From: Drouetiella sp036703255
Lineage (GTDB): Bacteria > Cyanobacteriota > Cyanobacteriia > Elainellales > Elainellaceae
Length of the DNA: 64,000 bases
Direction: 5' to 3'
NCBI GenBank assembly: GCA_036703255.1
Contig: DATNPL010000181.1
Coordinates: 27,986-91,985 of the forward strand
Shown: positions 46,657 to 54,863 of the stretch, in pieces
Position numbering within the stretch: the stretch's first letter is position 1
How the letters are laid out: each line of letters starts with the position of its first letter
Notes under the pieces: generated by a model
Database searches by the model: none
Told to the model about the DNA's origin: nothing
The model's input: only the letters and a program-made list of their open reading frames with translations
Position numbers and translations under genes: made by a program

Positions 46657-46862
46657 TATATCGACAGTCAAGATTCGCAATGGCCTTTTCAAATCTGAGG
46701 ATGGGTGTAGAGCGGTGTCTTGACTAGATTTCCATAAAGTCTATAATTCTTCAGATCCTTAAGTAATTGATGAAAATTCCGGTGTCTAATTTTTCACCTG
46801 GCGGCGATCGGCTCAATTGCTCTGATGCTTCAATCACAGGCTCAGCAGTTCAGCCCCATAAT

Positions 46863-47738
46863 ATGCACCTTTCCCATCCTGAAACCCTACCCCAAAAATC
46901 TGATGGCGCTCAGGCTCGCGCCCGCATTGGGCTATTTGACAGCGGGGTTGGGGGGTTAACCGTGCTCAGAGAGCTATATCGCCAGTTGCCCCAAGAGTCG
47001 GTGCTGTACTTTGGCGATACTGCGCGATTGCCCTATGGCATGCGATCGCCTGCCGAAATTCTTCAGTACGTGCGAGAAATTCTGTTCTGGATGACTCAGC
47101 AAGGCGTGAAGATGGTGATTATGGCCTGCAACACCAGCTCTGCTCTAGCGCTAGAGGCTGTGCGCTCTGAATTTGACATTCCCATTTTGGGAGTGATTCT
47201 GCCGGGTGCCCGTGCCGCTGTGCAAAAGGGCAGAAGAATTGGAGTCATTGCCACGGCAGCCACCGCCTCCAGCAATGCCTATCGCAAGGCGATTTGTGAG
47301 ATTGAGCCTGAGGCTCAGGTGTGGCAGGTGGGCTGTCCAGAATTTGTTCCCCTCATCGAGCATAATCGCATTCATGATCCTTATACGCGCCAGGTGGCTC
47401 AAGAGTATCTGGCTCCGTTGATTGAGCAGCAGATCGACACGCTGATTTACGGCTGCACTCACTACCCCCATTTGGCTCCCGTCTTAAGGTCGCTCTTGCC
47501 GCGATCGGTCTGTTTGGTTGACCCAGCCATCCATGTGATTGGGGCAGCCGCTCAGGAGCTAGATCTGCTGGGGTTGCGCAATGCTCGCGTTGCTCTGCCC
47601 ACTCAATTTTATGTCAGCGGCTGTCCAGAGACGTTTGCCCGTCTCTCTGTCCAGTGGCTCGGCTGTACGCCGCTAGTCGAACAGGTCGATATTGTCGCAG
47701 TGGCGCATGAGTTTCGATCTCTTGAGCTTGCCGAGTAG
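46863..47738 (+). CDS. murI: Glutamate racemase (MurI)
   Basis: The enzyme makes D-glutamate for peptidoglycan. It shows IGLFDSGVGGLTVLRELYRQ, LYFGDTARLPYGMRSPAEI, the first catalytic cysteine in VIMACNTSSALALEAV and the second in LIYGCTHYPHLAPVL. I start at the ATG at 46863 (291 residues), close to the common length. The frame is open further upstream to an ATG at 46770 (after TTG at 46767), which would add 31 residues with no family similarity. No ribosome-binding site decides. A strong terminator follows at 47848. sds comes next on the same strand after a long gap. Cytosolic. Confidence 0.94.
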   Translation: MHLSHPETLPQKSDGAQARARIGLFDSGVGGLTVLRELYRQLPQESVLYFGDTARLPYGMRSPAEILQYVREILFWMTQQGVKMVIMACNTSSALALEAVRSEFDIPILGVILPGARAAVQKGRRIGVIATAATASSNAYRKAICEIEPEAQVWQVGCPEFVPLIEHNRIHDPYTRQVAQEYLAPLIEQQIDTLIYGCTHYPHLAPVLRSLLPRSVCLVDPAIHVIGAAAQELDLLGLRNARVALPTQFYVSGCPETFARLSVQWLGCTPLVEQVDIVAVAHEFRSLELAE

Positions 47739-47780
47739 CCTGCTGCGAGAGATGGCAAGTTTTAAGGGCAGCGCAGATTA

Positions 47781-47825
47781 TTTTTCAAAAGTCTCGCTTA
47801 ACCAGGCCGCGAGGCTTTTGAAAAA
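47781..47825. other. Imperfect hairpin after murI
   Basis: TTTTTCAAAAGTCTCGC (47781-47797) pairs with GCGAGGCTTTTGAAAAA (47809-47825) with one mismatch, around an 11-base loop. It lies between the murI stop and the main terminator. Confidence 0.7.
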
Positions 47826-47847
47826 CTAGCTTTAGCCCCAGGTCTAG

Positions 47848-47885
47848 AAAAATAAGCGCCACCCTTTGGGTGGCGCTTATTTTTT
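47848..47885 (+). terminator. Rho-independent terminator of murI
   Basis: AAAAATAAGCGCCACCC (47848-47864) and its complement (47868-47884) with loop TTT; a run of T (47880-47885) follows the stem. Because the stem ends in A and T runs it can work in both directions. Confidence 0.9.
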
Positions 47886-48000
47886 CTAACTTCATATCTC
47901 GCATAATTCAGTGATGTAAAGGTCTTACATAAGTTCAGGCTCACATCGATTAGATGAGGGGCGATCGCCTCCCCAAAAAACCTTGCGGCAACCCAAACAA

Positions 48001-48102
48001 TTAAGCCCCAGAACGCTCAGCGAGTCTAAGCAAGATGTACACGGCAAGAACGTAGCCCGTAGCCAGGATCGGAATAATCATAGGAACAGAATCGTAAGTC
48101 AT
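48001..48102 (-). CDS. 33-residue single-pass membrane protein (short gene)
   Basis: Reading the minus strand from the ATG at 48100-48102 gives MTYDSVPMIIPILATGYVLA followed by VYILLRLAERSGA and TAA at 48001. A hydrophobic helix of about 20 residues, an acidic short N-terminus and a positively charged end are the plan of the tiny subunits of photosystems, cytochrome b6f and NDH-1. I cannot match it to a named subunit. No strong ribosome-binding site is seen. It sits in the 950-base gap between murI and sds. Confidence 0.55.
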   Translation of the reverse strand: MTYDSVPMIIPILATGYVLAVYILLRLAERSGA

Positions 48103-48694
48103 GGGGCAGCATAGAGGATTAGATATAGAAGAACATTAAGAGTATCAAAACTCGCAAAAATGCGAAGCTATTAGCAACACTTTGAGCCAACCTCTAATGG
48201 GGCGACTCAAAACTAGCCGGAAGCAAAAAGCCGGTTGCCAGCTCACGCTTGCAGCCCCCTCAAAGCAGACAGTTCTAAGCACCCATGTTGCGCGTCAACA
48301 GAAACTCTACCGAGCTGCTGCGGGGAGGCACTTTGCTAGGATGCTCTGAATTTCAAGCAAGTGCTTGAAATATGTGCTGAAAGTCTGGCTCTCACGTCAG
48401 AGACAATAAGCCTTTGCTTAGCTTTATGAAATTTTGAAATCCTTATACACTAGGCTAACACAGTCTTCCCAACTTTCTGAGAGAGATCAGCAAAAGAATT
48501 GGCAAGTTTCTCTAAAAAAGTTCTCTCAAAATCATGACCCGAATACCACGCTTTCATCATCTATCCAGTGAACTATCTAGCCAGTATTTTTCAAGGAATA
48601 AAAACTTGCCGACGGCAGATGCGGAGGCGTTAGCTTAGAATAAGTGTAAGATAATGTAAAATTTCGTAAACTTAGAGCCAGAGTCAGCCTATCC
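48103..48694. other. Intergenic region upstream of sds
   Basis: A 592-base stretch with no credible gene beyond the 33-codon one next to it. It is mixed in composition, turning AT-rich near sds (48600-48680), where the sds promoter should lie. Short stems such as CCGG-AAGCAAAAAG-CCGG (48221-48238) are present but weak. Confidence 0.5.
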
Positions 48695-49666
48695 ATGACC
48701 TCAGCCATCTCCCTTTTCTCCCCGGTTGAAGCAGATTTACATCTCCTTGCCGAGAATCTGAAACAGTTGGTGGGTGCTCGACATCCGATTCTCTATGCCG
48801 CAGCAGAACACCTTTTTGGGGCGGGAGGAAAGCGGCTGAGACCAGCGATCGTCCTGCTGATCTCCCGAGCCACCATGCCTGATCAAGACATCACACCCAA
48901 GCATCGTCGGCTGGCCGAAATCACTGAGATGATTCACACCGCTAGCCTGGTACATGATGATGTGATTGATGACTCAGAGCTGCGTCGAGGAGTTCCAACC
49001 GTTCACAGCAATTTTGGCAACCGAATTGCTGTACTGGCTGGAGACTTCCTATTTGCACAGTCTTCTTGGTATTTAGCTAACCTGGATAACTTAACAGTCG
49101 TAAAGCTGCTGTCTGAAGTGATCATGAATCTGGCAGAAGGTGAGATTCAGCAGGGGCTGAATCGATTTGACACTCGCCTGTCAATTGAGGCTTACTTAGA
49201 CAAAAGCTACAACAAAACCGCTTCTTTGATTGCCAATAGCTCCAAGGCAGCAGGTATCTTAAGCGACGTTTCTCCTGAAATGGCGACTTGTCTATATAGC
49301 TATGGCCGCCACATTGGGCTTGCCTTCCAAATCGTCGATGATATTCTGGACTTCACGGGTTCTAGCGATGCTTTGGGCAAACCTGCGGCCTCAGATCTGA
49401 AGAGCGGAAACTTGACTGCTCCGGTGCTGTATGCCCTGGAAGAAAAGCCTTATCTGGAAACGCTAATCGAGAGGGAATTTGCCCAAGATGAAGATCTCGA
49501 TCAAGCGATCGGTCTTGTGAAAAATAGCCAAGGGATCGATCGATCCCGCGAACTAGCCGCCTATCATGCTCAACAAGCGATCGAAAACTTAGCGGAATTA
49601 GCCCCGTCGCAGCCTCGTGAGGCTTTGATCGAACTTGCCGACTATGTGTTGAGTCGTCTTTATTAA
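48695..49666 (+). CDS. sds: Solanesyl (all-trans polyprenyl) diphosphate synthase (Sds)
   Basis: The 323-residue enzyme builds the long isoprenoid side chain of plastoquinone from farnesyl/geranylgeranyl and isopentenyl diphosphates. The two aspartate-rich motifs are LVHDDVIDD (first) and FQIVDDILDFTG (second). AAEHLFGAGGKRLRPAIVLL and GEIQQGLNRFDT are typical of the cyanobacterial Sds. The order murI-sds is common in cyanobacteria, but here an unusually long gap with a small gene lies between them. The length is normal. Peripheral membrane enzyme. A terminator follows at 49802. Confidence 0.95.
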   Translation: MTSAISLFSPVEADLHLLAENLKQLVGARHPILYAAAEHLFGAGGKRLRPAIVLLISRATMPDQDITPKHRRLAEITEMIHTASLVHDDVIDDSELRRGVPTVHSNFGNRIAVLAGDFLFAQSSWYLANLDNLTVVKLLSEVIMNLAEGEIQQGLNRFDTRLSIEAYLDKSYNKTASLIANSSKAAGILSDVSPEMATCLYSYGRHIGLAFQIVDDILDFTGSSDALGKPAASDLKSGNLTAPVLYALEEKPYLETLIEREFAQDEDLDQAIGLVKNSQGIDRSRELAAYHAQQAIENLAELAPSQPREALIELADYVLSRLY

Positions 49667-49801
49667 CGCTCAACTGATTCAGAGCTGACGCAAATTCGTT
49701 AGTTCTGAACTGCCCTAGTTTAGAGCTACCCTAATGTCCTCATGGGATGGCAGATTCCCGGCTAGAGAGCCATGCTCTCGATCGAATTAAATGAGCCAAT
49801 T

Positions 49802-49848
49802 AAAATTTCCCTAAAAGCCTTGCAAAATCAGACTTTCAGGGAAGTTTT
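49802..49848 (+). terminator. Terminator between sds and the Gfo/Idh gene
   Basis: TTCCCT (49807-49812) and AAAG (49814-49817) pair with CTTT (49833-49836) and AGGGAA (49838-49843), with AAAA/TTTT outside (49802-49805, 49845-49848), followed by TGTTGT. It lies 135 bases after sds and can act for both converging genes. Confidence 0.7.
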
Positions 49849-49941
49849 GTTGTACTTGATTTTAGCAAAAACGCAGGTTTTGCCAGATGTGCTGCCTTAC
49901 AAAACCCATAGCTAGATTCGGCAAGGCTAGATCAGCTTGAC

Positions 49942-51027
49942 CTACACTGCAATCTTTGGCCCATTGGAAGGTGTGCCAGGATGTAGAATCTCAGTCTCTG
50001 TAGACTGCCAGACTTGCCCATCCAATGCCATCTGCTCGATTAGGCTCGCGAGCCGCAGCGCTTTCAAAGCCTGTTCTCCGCCGACAGAAGGCTGATTTCC
50101 TCCTCGGACACAGTTAACAAAGTGCTCTAGCTCTGCGTGCAAAGGTTCAATATTGCTCGTGTAGACTTTCTCGATTAAGCCATCCTGCCGATAGAGCACT
50201 TGACCGTAATCAGTCCGGTAGTTAGCTGTGGTTTGGCGATGGATGAGAATTTCATTATTGAGAAAATTGGCTTCTGTCAGGGAGTTTTTGCAGTGGGCAG
50301 AAATCCGGCGAATTTTGCGGTGGGTCACTTTGCTAGCGGTCAAAGTAGCCACAATGCCGCTGGCAAATCCTAAAGTGGCCGTCACGTAATCTAGATATCC
50401 AGAGTTGGCAGCTCGGCTACCGCTAGCCGTGAGTTTGACCACAGGCGATCCAGCAATCTCTAGCATGAGGTCGATATCGTGGATCATCAAATCCAAGACC
50501 ACCGAAACATCATTGGCGCGATCGGAGTAAGGACTCATGCGATGCGCTTCTAGAGCCAAAATCTCTTCAGTTTTTAAGACTTTGTTTAGCTCTTGAAAGG
50601 CAGGATTAAACCGCTCAATGTGCCCGACTTGGAGAATACAGTGAGACTCGGCAGCAGCGTTAACTAAAGACTCGGCTTCGGCAATACTGGCAGCGATCGG
50701 TTTTTCAATCAGCACATGCACTCCAGCCTGGAGGCAGGTGAGTCCGACGTTGTGGTGCAGGCGGGTGGGCACGGCCACACAGACAGCATCCACATGCCCT
50801 AGCAAATCACGGTAATCTTCAAAAAACCGGACGCGATACTTACTGGCGGTGTCTATGCCCCGCTCAACATTGATGTCTGAAACGCCCACCAGCTCAACGT
50901 CCTTTAGCAGACTGAGAACGCGAGTATGGTGCTGCCCCATATTGCCAACACCAATAACGCCAATCCGAATTGGCTCTATGGAATGGCGATGTCCTGTTGT
51001 TTGCCCAACAGATAAGTTATTTTGCAC
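49942..51027 (-). CDS. Gfo/Idh/MocA family NAD(P)-dependent oxidoreductase
   Basis: The 361-residue protein begins with a Rossmann domain (IRIGVIGVGNMGQHHTRVLS, residues about 20-40). The family lysine follows in VHVLIEKPIAASIAEAESLV, then the C-terminal domain (HIERFNPAFQELNKVL, VLDLMIHDIDLMLEIAG). Relatives oxidise sugars, amino sugars or inositols; some with this HIERFNP segment act on UDP-N-acetylglucosamine or on lipid A-like sugars, so a role in surface glycan synthesis is possible. The substrate is not known. It is a single gene, convergent with sds. Cytosolic. Confidence 0.88.
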   Translation of the reverse strand: MQNNLSVGQTTGHRHSIEPIRIGVIGVGNMGQHHTRVLSLLKDVELVGVSDINVERGIDTASKYRVRFFEDYRDLLGHVDAVCVAVPTRLHHNVGLTCLQAGVHVLIEKPIAASIAEAESLVNAAAESHCILQVGHIERFNPAFQELNKVLKTEEILALEAHRMSPYSDRANDVSVVLDLMIHDIDLMLEIAGSPVVKLTASGSRAANSGYLDYVTATLGFASGIVATLTASKVTHRKIRRISAHCKNSLTEANFLNNEILIHRQTTANYRTDYGQVLYRQDGLIEKVYTSNIEPLHAELEHFVNCVRGGNQPSVGGEQALKALRLASLIEQMALDGQVWQSTETEILHPGTPSNGPKIAV

Positions 51028-51767
51028 TCCTGCTGTCTCCTACACCACGCAAATCAAATGAACAAGGAACCTTAGAATTTAAAGGTAGATAGTCAAAAGC
51101 CACACAGATAGTATCATGGAGGCAGTATTATAAAGAATTTTAAATTTTTGTTTGGTTAATTACATCAGTTTACTCAGGCTCATTCTCTGGGTTGGTGATA
51201 ATGATAATTGACCTAAATGTGTCAGTTTCTTGCCTGTCCATTGATTTCCAGATGGGTTTAGTACGACTTTCTGGGAGTTCTGAATTGCCTCCTGTGTGCT
51301 CTGAGGCTGCTCCATAGCTGAGCCATTAGGGACTACTTTCAGGTATGGCTGAATTGGGAGAGGAAGAATTCATCCCTCAGCTCAGCAACGTCACAATTTA
51401 CTTAATCTTGGCTTAGGCTAAAAGTAAGTCAGAATAAGGCAGTCAACCAGAGAGCAGAACGACAGAGAGCAAGAATCAAGTTACAGGCTCACAAGTCACG
51501 CATCATGGGTTTCTAGCCCATGAGCCGCCATTAGGGGCATATCCCAAACGCTTTGTCTTCAGGCACTCTGTAAATACTGCTAAATACTGCTTTCAACATC
51601 AGAGTTATTGTTAGGGTTTCTTTTTGCAGCGCAGGTTCTAAGCGTCTTGCAAGAAATAGGCCAATAAAGATAAGCAGCAAGTTTAGAACATTACCGTAAC
51701 GACCCATGTGCTGTGACCTATCTCTAAGCTCCGTAAGGGTGAACAAGCTGTTCTATTCCTATATCCC
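51028..51767. other. Intergenic region of 740 bases upstream of the NarL-type regulator
   Basis: This divergent spacer between the Gfo/Idh gene and the response regulator contains a short stem CATGGG-TTTCTAG-CCCATG (51504-51522). The only possible gene is a doubtful minus-strand one at 51531-51707. AT-rich near 51110-51180. No other structure seen. Confidence 0.5.
51531..51707 (-). CDS. Doubtful small membrane protein
   Basis: A minus-strand frame from the ATG at 51705-51707 gives about 58 residues with one hydrophobic helix (NVLNLLLIFIGLFLARRLEP). The frame is open further upstream to a TTG at 51746, near the regulator start. There is no clear ribosome-binding site and no family I know, so this may be chance. 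Confidence 0.25.
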   Translation of the reverse strand: MGRYGNVLNLLLIFIGLFLARRLEPALQKETLTITLMLKAVFSSIYRVPEDKAFGICP

Positions 51768-52448
51768 ATGCCTTTAACCATTCTTGTCGCTGACGACGAT
51801 GTAGGAACTCGGCTAGCCATTAGCGATTATCTAGAGTTTTCTGGATACTGGGTGGTGATGGCTGAAGACGGTCGCAAGGCGTTAGAGATGGTTGAACGAT
51901 ACCAACCTCATCTGATTGTTACGGATGTGACAATGCCTGGAATGGATGGCTATGAGCTAATGCGTCAGGTGCGTCACCAGCCAGCATTTCGGCTGCTGCC
52001 CGTAATTTTTTTGACAGCACGTACCAGCGTTGATGAGAGGATTCGAGGCTACCAGCTTGGATGCGATCTCTATTTGCCTAAGCCCTTTGAGCTAGAGGAG
52101 CTGGGGGCAGTGATTCGGAATTTACTAGAGCGATCGCAGCTCATTCAAACCGAATGGCGATCGCACTTGCCTTCTCCACCGTCTCACCTGAGCGGTGTTG
52201 CGTCTGATGACGAGAAGGCATTACAGGCTCCTAAAGCTTCTACCCTCCCGCCGATAGACTTGACGCAGCGAGAGCAGGAGGCGCTGACTCTGCTGGCAGC
52301 AGGGCTATCGAATGCTCAGATTGGCGATCGGCTGCACCTCAGTTCTCGCACGGTGGAGAAATACGTCAGCAGCTTGCTGCGCAAGACAGAAACCAACAAT
52401 CGGGCGGAGCTAGTTCGCTTTGCGATGGATCATCACTTGATTGACTAG
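51768..52448 (+). CDS. Response regulator with LuxR/NarL-type DNA-binding domain
   Basis: The 226-residue protein has a receiver domain (1-120) with Asp53 in LIVTDVTMPGMDGYE and Lys in LYLPKPFELEEL. A poorly conserved linker (125-165) leads to a GerE/LuxR helix-turn-helix (LTQREQEALTLLAAGLSNAQ, IGDRLHLSSRTVEKYVSSLL). Layout and C-terminus (TNNRAELVRFAMDHHLID) resemble the cyanobacterial Rre1/Ycf29 group, but the receiver differs in detail, so I do not give a symbol. No kinase is adjacent. It is followed by a hairpin of the GCGGAG-core family. Cytosolic transcription regulator with unknown targets. Confidence 0.9.
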   Translation: MPLTILVADDDVGTRLAISDYLEFSGYWVVMAEDGRKALEMVERYQPHLIVTDVTMPGMDGYELMRQVRHQPAFRLLPVIFLTARTSVDERIRGYQLGCDLYLPKPFELEELGAVIRNLLERSQLIQTEWRSHLPSPPSHLSGVASDDEKALQAPKASTLPPIDLTQREQEALTLLAAGLSNAQIGDRLHLSSRTVEKYVSSLLRKTETNNRAELVRFAMDHHLID

Positions 52449-52864
52449 ACCTGATACTTCCTAGCTGAACTCTCTAACCGAACCCTTTAACCTCAGCCGA
52501 TCGCAAAGTCTTCCTGATTTTTTCTAAAAGCTGGATTTGTGGCGCGCGGAGCGCCACAAATCCAGCTTTTGCGATCGACTGAACTTGGGAAAAGTCCATT
52601 GAGAGCTTCGGGTTTCTAAAGAATTGGGGTGCAGTTCAGCTATTCACCCTGTTTCCCCCTGATAATTTACCTGAGACATGAGCGGTATAGCTGGCATGTA
52701 TAACTGGCATATTGGGGGTCTATGGGTAAACCTATTTCGTAGTAGGGTGAGAGGAGATCAACTTTAATATTTGCTCCATCCTGCCCGGTACGGATTCCCA
52801 GATAGGCGCTTGAGCCTAATATCTAAGCCAGCCCTAATTTGAATAACAGAGGTGTTAAAAGTCT
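52449..52864. other. Intergenic region with hairpin copy F
   Basis: A 416-base gap between the response regulator and the 40-codon gene. It holds the long hairpin at 52526-52570, which probably ends the regulator transcript, and otherwise no recognisable element. Confidence 0.6.
52526..52570. repeat. Long perfect hairpin, GCGGAG-core family, copy F
   Basis: Twenty-base perfect arms (52526-52545, AAAAGCTGGATTTGTGGCGC, and 52551-52570) around GCGGA. It is 77 bases after the response regulator. The arm sequence ATCCAGCTTTT also occurs once beside the hairpin after cobJ (16897-16907). Confidence 0.9.
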
Positions 52865-52987
52865 ATGGATGTCAAGCTGATTTTGTTGGGTCTTACCCCT
52901 ATTTTTATGATTGCCTGCCTCTTCTTCGGCACTCGCAACGGCTTTTACGACACGGATAACTATCATGGAAATGGCTCTGCTCACTAG
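52865..52987 (+). CDS. 40-residue single-pass membrane protein (short gene)
   Basis: From the ATG at 52865 the frame gives MDVKLILLGLTPIFMIACLF, then FGTRNGFYDTDNYHGNGSAH and TAG at 52985-52987. An N-terminal hydrophobic helix of about 18 residues is followed by a polar, aromatic tail, a plan typical of small thylakoid proteins. A GAGG lies 13 bases upstream of the ATG. It ends 8 bases before the MBL-fold gene on the same strand, so it may be co-transcribed. I do not recognise the family with certainty. Confidence 0.65.
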   Translation: MDVKLILLGLTPIFMIACLFFGTRNGFYDTDNYHGNGSAH

Positions 52988-52995
52988 GGCAAGTC

Positions 52996-54681
52996 ATGGA
53001 ACTCCTGGAATGCTTGCCTCTCGGGGTAGGTCACGCTGATGAAGGCGTCTGTCTGCTGGTGCAGATGGGGCCTCACCGCGTTTTGCTGGATTGTGGACTG
53101 AGCAATATTCAGCCTCTACTCGCAGGACATGAGCTGTATCCGCCCGCCGATCTAGTGCTTTGCACCCATGCGCATTCTGACCATGCTAGGGGGCTGTCAG
53201 CCTTGCGTCAGGCGTTTCCGCAGATGCCCATCTACGCCAGCGAAGTGACGACCCATCTGCTGTCTCTCGATCGCAGCAAGGCCGTAGCCTGTCAGGCGCT
53301 TCCTTGGCGAACGCCTGTGGAGTTTCGGGAGGGGCTGAGTGCCGAGCTGTTTCCATCAGGGCATTTGCCCGGTGCAGCCGCTTTGCTGTTGACCTACACC
53401 ACCGATCAGCGCTCCTACAAGGTGTTCTACACCGGGGATTTTCTGCTGTCGAACTCGCGCTTAGTAGATGGGTTGCCGCTAGAAGATTTGCGCGGCATTA
53501 AGCCGGATGTGCTGATTGTGGAAGGCAGCTATGGCACAGCACGGTTTCCCCACCGCCGACAGCAGGAAAACCAGTTGGCCGATCGCATTCACCGTGCCGT
53601 TAGCGATCGCCAGTCTGTGCTGCTGCCCACCCCTGCGTTGGGGCTGGGGCAAGAGCTGCTCATGCTGCTGCGCAGCCACCATCACTTTACCGGGCGCGAT
53701 CTAAATATTTGGGTAGATGGCAGTGTGGCGATCGGCTGCAATGCCTATCTGGATATGCTGAGCCACTTTCCGACCACCGTACAAAACTTTGCTCGCCACC
53801 AGCCCCTGTTTTGGGATGAGCGGATTCGGCCTCGGGTGCGGCAGTTTCCGGCAGGAATCAGCCTAGCAGAAAAGCAGGCTTTGCTTGAGCAGTCGCCCTG
53901 CATTGTTATCACCGACAAAAGTGTTGATCTCAGTCAGTACTTTCAATCTGTCACTCAGCCTTGGCTGATGCTGGTGCCGCAGCAGCCTGGACGCATCGGC
54001 TCAATAGAGGCGGCGATCGCCCGAAAACTGACGGCATCTTTGCCGCTTCAGGCGCAGCTTCAGACCGGACAGTTGATGCTGGAAACTTATTTATTGGGCG
54101 ATCACTGCGACGGATCTAGCACAACCCAGCTGATTCACAATTTGCGTCCCCAGCATGTGATATTTGTGCATGGTTCTCCGGCCTACCTCAGCGATCTGAC
54201 GAGCCTCGAGGAACTGCGAAATCGCTATCACCTGCATATGCCCGCAGCCGGAACCCGCGTTGAACTGCCGATCGGTGAAACTTTCTTGCAGCCTGCCGCG
54301 CCCGAAACCCACTACGAAGGAGAGCTAAGCGAATTTAATGCGGCGGTCAGCATTACCCTGCCGAGCACTGTGGTTAATGACCCGCGCTGGCAGCACTTTG
54401 CCGATACAGGGCTGGTAGAAGCCCGCTGGCAGGGCGAAGAATTGGTGCTGCGTGGCCTGACCCCCCGTGAGCTGTTGCAGCAGAGTGAAGCAGCGCCCGA
54501 TGTGCAGACCGAGTGCTGCGATAATTGCCTACATTGTCGAGGACAGCGTTGCTGGAACCAAGTCTCGCCTCTGTTTGGATTTAGGGTCACTCCTGATGGC
54601 TACTGCCCCGCTTTTGCCCCTTCTCCTTCAGTGCGACAGGAATTTTCTGACAAAGAATTTCCTGAAAAAGAGCAGGATTAG
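52996..54681 (+). CDS. MBL-fold / beta-CASP hydrolase with cysteine-rich C-terminus
   Basis: The 561-residue protein has the metallo-beta-lactamase motif LCTHAHSDHARG (His58, His60, Asp62, His63), later ligands FPSGHLPGAAALLLT and VFYTGDFLLS, and a beta-CASP-like region (VLLPTPALGLGQELLMLL; FVHGSPAYLSDLTSLEE). Such enzymes cut RNA or DNA (RNase J, CPSF73 and relatives). The last 60 residues are unusual: Cys507, Cys508, Cys511, Cys514, Cys519 and Cys537 in CCDNCLHCRGQRC and GYCPAF, which could bind zinc or an Fe-S cluster. The 40-codon gene ends 8 bases upstream, and mfd follows 183 bases on. A cytosolic nuclease is likely; substrate unknown. Confidence 0.85.
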   Translation: MELLECLPLGVGHADEGVCLLVQMGPHRVLLDCGLSNIQPLLAGHELYPPADLVLCTHAHSDHARGLSALRQAFPQMPIYASEVTTHLLSLDRSKAVACQALPWRTPVEFREGLSAELFPSGHLPGAAALLLTYTTDQRSYKVFYTGDFLLSNSRLVDGLPLEDLRGIKPDVLIVEGSYGTARFPHRRQQENQLADRIHRAVSDRQSVLLPTPALGLGQELLMLLRSHHHFTGRDLNIWVDGSVAIGCNAYLDMLSHFPTTVQNFARHQPLFWDERIRPRVRQFPAGISLAEKQALLEQSPCIVITDKSVDLSQYFQSVTQPWLMLVPQQPGRIGSIEAAIARKLTASLPLQAQLQTGQLMLETYLLGDHCDGSSTTQLIHNLRPQHVIFVHGSPAYLSDLTSLEELRNRYHLHMPAAGTRVELPIGETFLQPAAPETHYEGELSEFNAAVSITLPSTVVNDPRWQHFADTGLVEARWQGEELVLRGLTPRELLQQSEAAPDVQTECCDNCLHCRGQRCWNQVSPLFGFRVTPDGYCPAFAPSPSVRQEFSDKEFPEKEQD

Positions 54682-54863
54682 CCCCTTTAAACAGATCAAT
54701 AACACCCTTAAAACCCAACCTGCGCTCTAACTTTCTAGAATGGAGCAAGAGGGATTAATTTGAGGTATCATCTTCCCTTTACCTGCCCGTCTTTTAACTG
54801 ACAGATTTAACTGGCAGATTTCAATTTCTAAGCTCTGTTCTAGGCTTTTCGTCTTTGGCGCAT

